This document shows, piece by piece, positions 17,406-25,062 of a DNA stretch of 36,372 bases. The notes below the pieces were generated by a model. The model saw nothing but the letters and a program-made list of their open reading frames with translations. It searched no databases and was not told the DNA's origin. Source of the DNA: Planctomycetota bacterium (GTDB taxonomy: Bacteria > Planctomycetota > UBA8108 > UBA1146); the NCBI GenBank assembly GCA_028825265.1, contig JAPKAM010000017.1:1-36372 (forward strand). Direction: 5' to 3'. Within the stretch, counting starts at the first letter, position 1; every line of letters begins with the position of its first letter. Both the position numbers and the translations under genes were made by a program.

Positions 17406-17424
17406 GAAGGCTGCTTGAGCCTTC
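17406..17424. terminator. Hairpin between convergent HAD and msrP genes
   Basis: GAAGGCT (17406-17412) and AGCCTTC (17418-17424) form a perfect 7-bp stem with a 5-nt loop in the 53-bp gap between two converging stop codons. There is no T-tract on either side, so a bidirectional terminator role is likely but not certain. Confidence 0.5.
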
Positions 17425-17427
17425 CTG

Positions 17428-18411
17428 TCAGTGTTCCTTGCCGGTATAGAGTTTCGCCACCTGCTCTGCATACCCGTTGTATAGCAAAGTCGGTCGCCTC
17501 ATCCCCGTACCGATATCTCGTTCCATCGATTGGCTCCAGCGAGGATGGGGTTTGGATGGATCGACGTTGGAATAAAACCCGTATTCATCGGGCAGAGCCT
17601 GGTTCCAGAAGGTCGCCGGTTTCTCTTCGGTAAATTCGATCTTCACGATCGACTTGGGAGACTTGTAACCATACTTCCATGGCACAACCACACGCCACGG
17701 TGCTCCATGTTGCATCGGAAGTCCGTGCCCATAGATGCCCACTCCCACCATCGCGAGATCGTGCCTGGCTTCATCGAGTCGCAGCGCTTCGAAGTACGGC
17801 CAGGGCCACTGCTTGTCCTTCTGTCCTGGAAGGCGTTCCTCATCGAGGATGGAAACAAATCGGATGTACTTCGCTTTACCGAGTGGTTTGCAGCGATCGA
17901 TCAACTGACGGAGGGGATATCCGACCCACGGAACCTGCATCGCCCAAGTCTCGACACAACGGAACCTGTACAGTCGTTCCTCCAACGGAGCCAACTTGAT
18001 CAGATCTTCAATATCGAGGGTGAAAGGTTTTTCCACCGCGCCTACAACCTCGATCTTCCACGGATCGACCTTGAAGTTGCGGGCCATCTCCCAGACGCGG
18101 TTCTTCTGGGTAGTGAACTCATAGAAGTTATTGTAGACCGAAGAAATCTTCTCTGGCGTGAGAGTTCGAGGAGCGATGTCAAAGCTGGCAGAACGCTTGC
18201 CGGGGAATATCTCCTTGCACAACTCTCCGATCGCTGGCTCGATTGCGGATCGATTCCCATCCTGGGGCATCCAACTGCCACTGATTCCCTGCAAGAAACT
18301 GGTCACACCGAGAGTGGAGATCCCTGCCATACCTAGGCCCATCCCACGGATGATGGTACGCCGGTCGATGAAGCGATCCTCAGGAGTGATCGAGAACTGC
18401 TCTGGTGACAT
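17428..18411 (-). CDS. msrP: Protein-methionine-sulfoxide reductase, molybdopterin subunit (MsrP/YedY)
   Basis: A 327-residue periplasmic molybdopterin enzyme that reduces methionine sulfoxide in exported proteins. The N-terminus holds a Tat signal, DRRTIIRGMGLGMAG, followed by a hydrophobic stretch. YRFRCVETWAMQVPWVGYPL contains the Mo-ligand Cys (about residue 152). LPMQHGAPWRVVVPWKYGYK is the second strongly conserved cofactor segment. The ATG at 18411 has AAAGGAAG 5 nt upstream. The membrane heme partner MsrQ (YedZ), normally next door, is not adjacent and not in the window. The gene lies 118 nt after the sialidase-like gene on the same strand. Confidence 0.95.
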   Translation of the reverse strand: MSPEQFSITPEDRFIDRRTIIRGMGLGMAGISTLGVTSFLQGISGSWMPQDGNRSAIEPAIGELCKEIFPGKRSASFDIAPRTLTPEKISSVYNNFYEFTTQKNRVWEMARNFKVDPWKIEVVGAVEKPFTLDIEDLIKLAPLEERLYRFRCVETWAMQVPWVGYPLRQLIDRCKPLGKAKYIRFVSILDEERLPGQKDKQWPWPYFEALRLDEARHDLAMVGVGIYGHGLPMQHGAPWRVVVPWKYGYKSPKSIVKIEFTEEKPATFWNQALPDEYGFYSNVDPSKPHPRWSQSMERDIGTGMRRPTLLYNGYAEQVAKLYTGKEH

Positions 18412-18529
18412 CCATGCTTCCTTTCGCTGGGCTCAGGGCACTGATGTAACTGCCTATTGCCGTCGCATCCAGGCTACAGGCGCTGAGATTCCGCTCAAGT
18501 CCAAGGCTGGCAGGGCCAAGGCCGAAGTG

Positions 18530-19852
18530 TCAGTTCGTTTCCGGAGTCGTAGTCGAAGAGGGAGTCGAGGAGGGAGTCGCCGGGATCTTGACGGTTCGAA
18601 CCGCAGTTCCACCATCCACCTCGGTTTCGGTCCAGGCGACCACTGCAGAGCCACCGGTCACCGAGACGATCCTCGGGTATCCGCTCCTGCGCCCGGGAGA
18701 AGTCGATCCGATCAGGTGAGAACTCCCCGTCGCAGATCCCGGTTTCCAGCGTCGAACCCGCACCTCACCGCCATCTCCCTGGCGCTCGAGCCAGCAGATC
18801 AGGTAGGACCCATCGCCGAGGCCGGCGATGTCCACCCGCCCCACGGGACGGCCATCATCGATTCGAACCGCGATTCGTTTCTCGACCTCGATATCAGGCT
18901 CGAGAATGCTGACAAGGACCGCACCTTCGGGGGCTGGTTGATCGAGCACTCGATCCACTCCCGTGTACCAGGCAACCGCTTGCGTTCCGCCAGAGGTCGC
19001 AATGGAGGGGCCATTGACCGGGCAACCCTCCTGCACCCATCCATCTTCACGCACGAGACCCTGCTGATGGATTTCCTTGTCACCGACCTGCAGCCAGGAA
19101 ATATCCCTCACACCCAGGAAATCTCGATCTCGATAGACGAGATAAACATCTTCCCCATCGATCAGGGCGTCCAGCGGACAGCAGTCGCAAACGCGATGAT
19201 CGAGCAACCGATCGATTCCGCGGGTTCCATCCGCAGAGATGGTCGTCGCGCGAAGCGTCATCGGCTTTCCTTCTCCATCGGCCATCGCTCGTCCGTCGAG
19301 CCAGGCGAGAAAGAAACGATCACCCATCGACCTCAGGGCGACGAATCCATGCTCCGTCTGTGAGTCATCGCGATGCGGAATGATGGGATCGCTCCAGGTC
19401 TTTCCTTGATCTCTGGAGATGCTCACCTTGACACCATAAGCGTAGGTTTTCTGGGAAATCCGATCGAGCCAGTGAACCGCCATCGTTCCGTCGGGAAGCA
19501 CCGCAGCGGAAGGAAAATCCGCCCAGTTGACAAACCAGCCAGATCCTTGCGCCGCCGTCACGGCTTCTCCCCAACCACTTTCCCCGAGGGTCGAGAGGCG
19601 CAAGCAAGCTCCCTTGCCATCGGCAGCGGGCTCGACCCATGAGAGGAGGGCCGATCCATCGGCCGTATTGGTCAGGTTCGGTAACGCGGAACCCTTGGCG
19701 GTCTTCAGCGAGAGGGGCTCGATCCTGAGCGAGGATCCTATCGATCCGGCCGCAGCAGCAGCGGGTCCAGCGGGAGGCGATTGAGCCGCCACACAGATCG
19801 ATGCAGCACAGAAGATCAGAATTAGAATCGCTCCTCTAGTAACCTGCAGCAT
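18530..19852 (-). CDS. Secreted sialidase-like (BNR/Asp-box) protein with CDCCP motif
   Basis: About 440 residues. A signal peptide (MLQVTRGAILILIFCAASIC, then VAAQS) is followed by a predicted six-bladed propeller. The clearest Asp box is SRDQGKTWSDP. A run of cysteines, VCDCCPLDAL, occurs mid-protein; I know this motif from uncharacterised bacterial sialidase-superfamily proteins. Repeated blades (VHWLDR, LAWLDGR, VAWYTG, ICWLER, VAWTETE) support the fold. The sialidase catalytic Arg triad was not identified, so glycosidase activity is not assured. The start is taken at ATG 19852, 6 nt after AAAGG; ATG 19858 directly abuts that site. It overlaps the ggt stop by 17 nt, so the two are probably coupled. 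The C-terminus is a Ser/Thr/Pro-rich tail. Confidence 0.82.
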   Translation of the reverse strand: MLQVTRGAILILIFCAASICVAAQSPPAGPAAAAAGSIGSSLRIEPLSLKTAKGSALPNLTNTADGSALLSWVEPAADGKGACLRLSTLGESGWGEAVTAAQGSGWFVNWADFPSAAVLPDGTMAVHWLDRISQKTYAYGVKVSISRDQGKTWSDPIIPHRDDSQTEHGFVALRSMGDRFFLAWLDGRAMADGEGKPMTLRATTISADGTRGIDRLLDHRVCDCCPLDALIDGEDVYLVYRDRDFLGVRDISWLQVGDKEIHQQGLVREDGWVQEGCPVNGPSIATSGGTQAVAWYTGVDRVLDQPAPEGAVLVSILEPDIEVEKRIAVRIDDGRPVGRVDIAGLGDGSYLICWLERQGDGGEVRVRRWKPGSATGSSHLIGSTSPGRRSGYPRIVSVTGGSAVVAWTETEVDGGTAVRTVKIPATPSSTPSSTTTPETN

Positions 19853-21542
19853 GGCCATCCTTTCTCGACTCGCTGGCACCGACCCAGACTCCATGACGGA
19901 AATCTCTCATCACTGCCTGATAGCCCCCGAACAAACCGGTTCGAGTTCCGATGTTGTGTCCCATCTTTCGCAACTGCTCAACCACTTTCTCATCGAATCC
20001 ACTCTCGAGGGCCACCTCTCCTCCGTCATCCATGACAGAACCGGTGGGCTGAGAGGAACCGACATGAATCAACCGGGGAGCATCACCCGCTTCCTGTAAG
20101 TTCATGCCAAAATCGATGAGGTTCATCAGGACCCACGCCTGTGCCTGTGGTTGAGTGGCCCCACCCATCACTCCGAAGGAGAGCCACGGCTTTCCTTCAC
20201 GCGTGGCGAATCCTGGAATGATGGTGTGAAACGGTCGTTTCCCGGGAGCATAAATGTTGGCGTGCCCATCCTTCAGGCAGAACAGTTCGCCTCGATCTTG
20301 CAGTCCAAATCCGAGGCCGGGGGGACAGACGCCACTTCCGATTCCTCTGTAGTTGCTCTGGATCAGCGACACCATGTTTCCGGTAGAGTCCGCCACCGAG
20401 AGATACACAGTATCGCCTTGATCGGTCTGGCTCCTTCCGGTGTCGACCCTCTTCATCGCTTTTTCTGGATCGATCCGATCACGCAGTTGATCGGCATATT
20501 TCTTGGAGATGAGGTGATCGACAGGCACATCGTGAAACTCCATGTCGGCGTACTCTCGAGCTCGATCCTCGAAGACCAGTTTCTTGGCTTCGATGAAATG
20601 GTGGAGCATCTTCGCACTCCCAAAGCCCCACTCCTGAACCGGAAAACCCTCCATGATGTTGAGCAGTTCCAGGACTGCGAGGCCCTGACCATTGGGAGGT
20701 AACTGCCACACTTCGACATCGCGGTAACGGGTGCTTACGGGCTCGATCCACTCGCCCTGGTGAGTCTCCAGATCTGCGACCGAAATGTACCCTCCATGTT
20801 GCTGGATGAAAGAAGCGATCTGTTCCGCCACCGGCCCCTTGTAGAAACCATCTCGGCCGTGACTGGCGATCTTCTCGAGGGTTTTTGCCAGGTCAGGATT
20901 GGTCCACAACTCACCCTTCTCTGGCGTTTTCCCATTCCGGGTGAAGGTGTCGTTGAAGCCCGGTTGCTGCGCCAGAATCCGAGCACTGATCTTCCAGTAG
21001 TGCGAAATCAATTCTGTCACCGGGAAGCCTTCTTTGGCATGGCGAATTGCCGGAGCCAGAACTGCATCGAGAGGGATTTTACCGAACCGTTTATGTAAGG
21101 CGGTCCAGCCATCGACACACCCCGGAACCGAGATGGGCAGGGTTCCATGCGGAGGAATATCCGCTCTCCCGAGCGCCTTGACCTCCGATCGCAACTTCTC
21201 CAGTGAAAGCGATCGAGGAGAACGACCTGAACCATTGTAGCCATGTAACTTCTGGCTCTCCTGATCCCACACGATGGCAAACAGATCGCCCCCGACTCCA
21301 TTACCGGTCGGCTCCATCAGTCCCAGGCATGCGTTGGCAGCGATCGCTGCATCGACGGCACTTCCGCCGGCACGAAGTATCTCGAGCGCCGCTTCCGTCG
21401 CCAAAGGGTGGCTGGTTGCAGCCATTCCGTGGGCCGCATAGACCTCTGACCGAGTTGCAAATGGCTGCCCGGTGATGCGATCTCCCCCGGAAACTCGTGC
21501 CGAGATGGAGATCATCAGAAGTACTAAGATCATCAATTTCAT
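19836..21542 (-). CDS. ggt: Gamma-glutamyltransferase (Ntn-hydrolase), exported
   Basis: 568 residues. A signal peptide (MKLMILVLLMISISARVSGG) is followed by a gamma-glutamyltranspeptidase fold. AGGSAVDAAIAANACLGLMEP and GNGVGGDLFAIVWD are the conserved N-terminal motifs. The autocatalytic cleavage site is in DQGDTVYLSVADSTGNM, where Thr 378 becomes the nucleophile of the small subunit. FGVMGGATQPQAQ is the conserved C-terminal glycine loop. The enzyme splits gamma-glutamyl bonds, as in glutathione, in the periplasm, or acts as a related acylase. The ATG at 21542 has AGGAG 7 nt upstream and starts exactly at the signal peptide. A longer frame from 21611 adds 23 residues of no signal character. 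Confidence 0.94.
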   Translation of the reverse strand: MKLMILVLLMISISARVSGGDRITGQPFATRSEVYAAHGMAATSHPLATEAALEILRAGGSAVDAAIAANACLGLMEPTGNGVGGDLFAIVWDQESQKLHGYNGSGRSPRSLSLEKLRSEVKALGRADIPPHGTLPISVPGCVDGWTALHKRFGKIPLDAVLAPAIRHAKEGFPVTELISHYWKISARILAQQPGFNDTFTRNGKTPEKGELWTNPDLAKTLEKIASHGRDGFYKGPVAEQIASFIQQHGGYISVADLETHQGEWIEPVSTRYRDVEVWQLPPNGQGLAVLELLNIMEGFPVQEWGFGSAKMLHHFIEAKKLVFEDRAREYADMEFHDVPVDHLISKKYADQLRDRIDPEKAMKRVDTGRSQTDQGDTVYLSVADSTGNMVSLIQSNYRGIGSGVCPPGLGFGLQDRGELFCLKDGHANIYAPGKRPFHTIIPGFATREGKPWLSFGVMGGATQPQAQAWVLMNLIDFGMNLQEAGDAPRLIHVGSSQPTGSVMDDGGEVALESGFDEKVVEQLRKMGHNIGTRTGLFGGYQAVMRDFRHGVWVGASESRKDGHAAGY

Positions 21543-21708
21543 CGCGCTTCTCCTGTTCGACTGTTCCACAGCAACATCGATGCAAGTGCCCCACCGTGTG
21601 TGGCTGTGCATCCTAACTTCGACCTTCGATTGAAGGAAGAGAATGGCTCCTGACTCTGACGTCGATTACCCTCCCACCAGCACCAAGAAATACAAGGAGC
21701 CGCCAGCA

Positions 21709-22989
21709 ATGAAGATGACCCAGCAAGAGTTGTTTAATCGGGCCCGTCAGGTGATTCCTGGTGGGGTCAACAGCCCCGTCAGGGCGTATGGATCGGTCGG
21801 AGGAACTCCACGATTCATCGACAGTGCCAACGGTTGTCGAATCCAGGATACCGAGGGGAAGCAATACATCGATTTCGTCGGATCGTGGGGACCGATGATC
21901 CTGGGACATGCTCACCCGGTGATCCTCGAAGCGATCGAGATGGCGCTCAAGGATGGCACTTCCTTTGGTGCACCCACCACCAGGGAAATTGAACTGGCAA
22001 CGTTGATCGTGGACCTGGTTCCCTGTGCCGAGATGGCCAGGCTCACCTCCAGCGGAACCGAAGCCACGATGTCTGCACTGAGACTGGCGCGAGGGATCAC
22101 TGGTCGAGATCTGTGCCTCAAGTTTGAAGGTTGCTATCACGGCCATGGTGATTCGTTCCTGGTCGCCGCAGGATCGGGAGCTGCCACCCATGGGCATCCC
22201 TCGAGTCCCGGCGTCCCCGAGGCCATTGCCAACCTCACGGCCGTGGTCCCCTACAACGACCTCGCTGCGGTTCAGAACTTGATGAGCGAGATGGGAGAGC
22301 AAGTCGCAGCGATCATCGTCGAACCAATCGCGGGCAACATGGGATGTGTACTTCCTGCCCCGGGATTCCTCGAAGGTCTGAGGGAGCAGTGCACTCGTCA
22401 CGGCGCCCTGCTGATCTTCGATGAGGTGATGACGGGATTCCGGGTCGGCCCCAGTAGTGCCCAGGGGTTGTACGGGATCGAGCCTGACCTGACCACACTT
22501 GGCAAGATCGTCGGTGGTGGAATGCCGATGGGAGTGGTCTGTGGTCCCTCCTCGAAGATGGAGCAGCTGTCCCCAGTCGGCCCCATCTATCAGGCTGGAA
22601 CCCTCAGTGGCAATCCGCTCTCGGTGGCCGCGGGAATCGCCCTCTTGAGCCTGTTGAAAGAGGATGCGGAGCAGATCTACCCGGCACTGGAGGCCAAGAG
22701 CGCGCGCCTCCAGGCCGGCTGGAAGAGCGCACTCGATCAACATGGAATCGAGCACTGCTGGAATCGAGTCGGATCGATGTTCGGTCTCTTCTTCACAGCG
22801 GGACCCGTCACCAACTTCGCCGAAGCTTCCGGTTCCGATTCGCAAGTCTTCCGGCGTTTCTTTCACGGACTGCTGGAAGCGGGAGTTTCGATCGCCCCCT
22901 CACCCTTCGAGGCCGGGTTTCTCTCGATGGCTCATTCTGATGACGATATCGACCAAGCGATTGAGGCGGTCACCTCGCTGCAATTCTGA
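21709..22989 (+). CDS. hemL: Glutamate-1-semialdehyde 2,1-aminomutase
   Basis: A 426-residue PLP enzyme converting glutamate-1-semialdehyde into 5-aminolevulinate, the step after HemA. Markers are the N-terminal PGGVNSPVRAYGSVGGTP, SSGTEATMSALRLARG, GCYHGHGDSFL, IFDEVMTGFRVG with the PLP-ring Asp, and LGKIVGGGMPMG with the Schiff-base Lys (K266). The ATG at 21709 has AAGGAG 9 nt upstream and gives the standard length; an ATG at 21643 adds 22 non-family residues. It is the only heme gene here on the plus strand, divergent from ggt across about 166 bp, and about 5.8 kb from the pckA end of the hem operon. Confidence 0.98.
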   Translation: MKMTQQELFNRARQVIPGGVNSPVRAYGSVGGTPRFIDSANGCRIQDTEGKQYIDFVGSWGPMILGHAHPVILEAIEMALKDGTSFGAPTTREIELATLIVDLVPCAEMARLTSSGTEATMSALRLARGITGRDLCLKFEGCYHGHGDSFLVAAGSGAATHGHPSSPGVPEAIANLTAVVPYNDLAAVQNLMSEMGEQVAAIIVEPIAGNMGCVLPAPGFLEGLREQCTRHGALLIFDEVMTGFRVGPSSAQGLYGIEPDLTTLGKIVGGGMPMGVVCGPSSKMEQLSPVGPIYQAGTLSGNPLSVAAGIALLSLLKEDAEQIYPALEAKSARLQAGWKSALDQHGIEHCWNRVGSMFGLFFTAGPVTNFAEASGSDSQVFRRFFHGLLEAGVSIAPSPFEAGFLSMAHSDDDIDQAIEAVTSLQF

Positions 22990-23023
22990 GAGCTCTCAAA
23001 ACGGATGATGATCAAAAGAAAAA

Positions 23024-23054
23024 GGGCCTCCCGATCCAATAGATCGGAAGGCCC
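23024..23054 (-). terminator. Strong intrinsic terminator between hemL and the dockerin gene
   Basis: GGGCCTCCCGATC (23024-23036) pairs with GATCGGAAGGCCC (23042-23054) with one mismatch and a 5-nt loop. On the minus strand the hairpin is followed at once by TTTTTCTTTT, a textbook tail for the gene ending at 23082, 28 nt away. It probably also stops hemL transcription from the other side, where the tail is weaker. Confidence 0.88.
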
Positions 23055-23081
23055 ATAATCGTCTATCTCAACTGCTGATCT

Positions 23082-24332
23082 TTACAGATCGTCAGCGTCT
23101 CCGTTGCATCCGAGTCCATCGCCGGGGGTCGGATCGAGATCCGCACCCGGGAACGGGGCCATCGGAGCAGGCCCGTCAAGGAACCTGTAGTTGAAGCAGT
23201 AAATCGCATCCGAGGCGTCGAGTGCGCCATCGTCATTCGAATCACATGCGTCATCGCAGTCGGGCTCTGTGCCCATCTGGAACAGGTAGTTGATCAGGTT
23301 AATTCCGTCAGCGATGTTGACCACGCCGTCGGAGTTGCAGTCGCCGCGAGTGAACGGGTTGAAGTTCACCACGGTCAAGGTTCCACCAACCAGAGTCGGT
23401 TGATCGAGGAAGGCCTGTCCAGCCCAGACAGCATTGTCCTGGGAAGGAGTTCCTTGGCCGTCAACAAAGTCATTGGCCATCGTTCCTTCCGCCATCGTCT
23501 GCCATGCCACGCTGAAGAGGGCAGTGGTGGCGGCCGCTGGAATCAGGTTATCGAGGGTTCCGTCACCACCGGTGTCAGCAATTCCACCGAAGACGATGAA
23601 GCCGGGGGTCGTGGTCGGATCCTGGATGGCCCAGAAATCGAAAGCGAAATCAGGAGCAATACCGGCCAGCATGCCAATCGACGGATCGTAGGTCATGTTG
23701 GCCTGCACCGCGTCGATGGCGGGCATGGTGACATTGACCAGGCTGACGGTCGTCGCAGCCATTCCACCGAGCACGGCGGTCGAAGAAGACGCGGTCAACT
23801 GGTTGGGGTTGATCACATCCACGGAACCAGAGTTCTGGGTCGGAGGAACGCTCGCACCCCCGGTGACCACCACGGTGGACACTGGCGGAGTACCGTTGGT
23901 GTTGCAGAAACTGATGGTGGTGTCGGAGGCTCCGGCGATGGTCAGATCCATCGTCATCATCTCGAAGTCGGAAACCAGTCCAACCACAGAACAGCCAACA
24001 AAGCAGAGCACGACGCCTTGCGTGGCACCGGTCGAGAAGACTCCGATTTGATCGAAGTCCGGCGTTCCACCGTCATTTGAGGTCGCCGTTCCTGCACCAG
24101 AAGCAGCACCATTGATGGTCAGTGCCGCTGGATCGATGCAGACGCCGAAGGACCACCCCTGGATGTCACTACCGGTATTATCCAGCATAGCCGAAGAACT
24201 AAAACTATCTCCAGTAGAGCCTGATCCGCCGGTAACGGAAAATGTAAAGCCAGATCCACCAGCATTTGCAGTTGCATGGATGGAAAAAGCGATGGTCAAA
24301 ACCACCAGACTTGTAATAATTTTGCGAAGCAT
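23082..24332 (-). CDS. Exported protein with two cohesin-like domains and a C-terminal dockerin-like module
   Basis: 416 residues. A signal peptide (MLRKIITSLVVLTIAFSIHA, cleavage near TANA) precedes two beta-sandwich regions. Residues about 28-180 contain GDSFSSSAMLDNTGSDIQGW and FGVCIDPAAL; residues about 190-320 contain VNVTMPAIDAVQANMTYDPS. Both look cohesin-like by strand pattern, an inference rather than a motif proof. The last 90 residues are a dockerin-like pair of calcium loops (RGDCNSDGVVNIADG and ACDSNDDGALDASDA), then GPAPMAPFPG, DLDPTPGDGLGC and an acidic end. The ATG at 24332 has AAAGGAA 8 nt upstream; a longer frame from 24377 gives no better site. The terminator lies 28 nt past the stop. 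Function is unknown; a surface or extracellular structural role is likely. Confidence 0.88.
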   Translation of the reverse strand: MLRKIITSLVVLTIAFSIHATANAGGSGFTFSVTGGSGSTGDSFSSSAMLDNTGSDIQGWSFGVCIDPAALTINGAASGAGTATSNDGGTPDFDQIGVFSTGATQGVVLCFVGCSVVGLVSDFEMMTMDLTIAGASDTTISFCNTNGTPPVSTVVVTGGASVPPTQNSGSVDVINPNQLTASSSTAVLGGMAATTVSLVNVTMPAIDAVQANMTYDPSIGMLAGIAPDFAFDFWAIQDPTTTPGFIVFGGIADTGGDGTLDNLIPAAATTALFSVAWQTMAEGTMANDFVDGQGTPSQDNAVWAGQAFLDQPTLVGGTLTVVNFNPFTRGDCNSDGVVNIADGINLINYLFQMGTEPDCDDACDSNDDGALDASDAIYCFNYRFLDGPAPMAPFPGADLDPTPGDGLGCNGDADDL

Positions 24333-25062
24333 TTGCAAAGTTCCTTTCGCGGTCACTCCTGGGTGAAATACACCCAAATTTTACACACCCCTAAATTGAT
24401 TAATCTCAGTCTTGCTGGATCAACACCCGTTGATTCAACAAACAACGGCCCAACCAAGCCACATGCTGGTTCAAGCACTCCGAGTGACGACAATCACCAG
24501 CCTTCTCCTGGAATGGCGTGCTGTCGTCCCGTATCCAAATTGTACTGTTCAGTGAGCCCATAGGGGTTCACGCAAATCGACAAATCGACGGTGAGAAAGG
24601 AACGACACGTCCCCGAAGAGCTGTCGTACACACCTACCCTACCTCCAAGAAGTTCGTTTCCACCGTTTCCCAGAGGGATCGACCGAAGGAACTCTCAGGC
24701 CATTTTAGCGCTCCAGCGCTAGTGATCTCGGGATTTGACCCGTGATGACTGCCATATGATTGCAACTAAAAAGTGCCCAAGCATCCCCGAGTATATCAAA
24801 TTATCGGTCGTTGCCAAGTACTGACCGGACCGGGGAATTACAGGGTTGGCCCGGGGAGAGGCTACAGATGAGGACGGCCGCGCACCGAGATCCAAGGGAC
24901 CTATCCGGAAAGGAGTGAGGAGTGAGGAGCAAACCAGGCCCCAAGAGCACTCAGATACACGGCCGTTCTCACAAGCAGTTCATTGGACACCCTTTAGAGT
25001 CCGGAAAATTCCCGCACTGCGAACTCCAGTAACCTCTATGAAACCGTGTAATTTGTCCCTTG
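24333..25062. other. 730-bp non-coding stretch upstream of the cohesin/dockerin-like gene
   Basis: No gene is supported. Short reading frames here lack ribosome-binding sites and recognisable sequence. Features seen: a GGGTG/CACCC hairpin at 24361-24375 in the likely leader of the downstream gene; a short ATCAAC/GTTGAT inverted repeat near 24422-24437; a perfect palindrome at 24706-24721; and two and a half copies of GGAGTGA at 24912-24929. No clear promoter pair was found. The length is unusual for this otherwise compact window. Confidence 0.55.
24706..24721. promoter_or_regulatory. Perfect palindrome TAGCGCT-CC-AGCGCTA
   Basis: Two 7-nt arms are separated by 2 nt in the middle of the long non-coding stretch, about 375 nt upstream of the dockerin gene start. 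The spacing is too short for a good hairpin and more like a dimeric protein-binding site. Function is unknown. Confidence 0.3.

Noticed and set aside
18158-19363. Plus-strand frame of 401 residues
   Set aside because: Antisense to the sialidase-like gene and the start of msrP, whose motifs and starts are clear. The composition is Arg/Ser/His-rich shadow sequence.
21613-22866. Minus-strand frame of 417 residues
   Set aside because: Antisense to hemL, which carries all family motifs; this frame shows no recognisable domain.
24912-24929. Two and a half tandem copies of GGAGTGA
   Set aside because: Too short to call a functional repeat; it could be chance or slippage.
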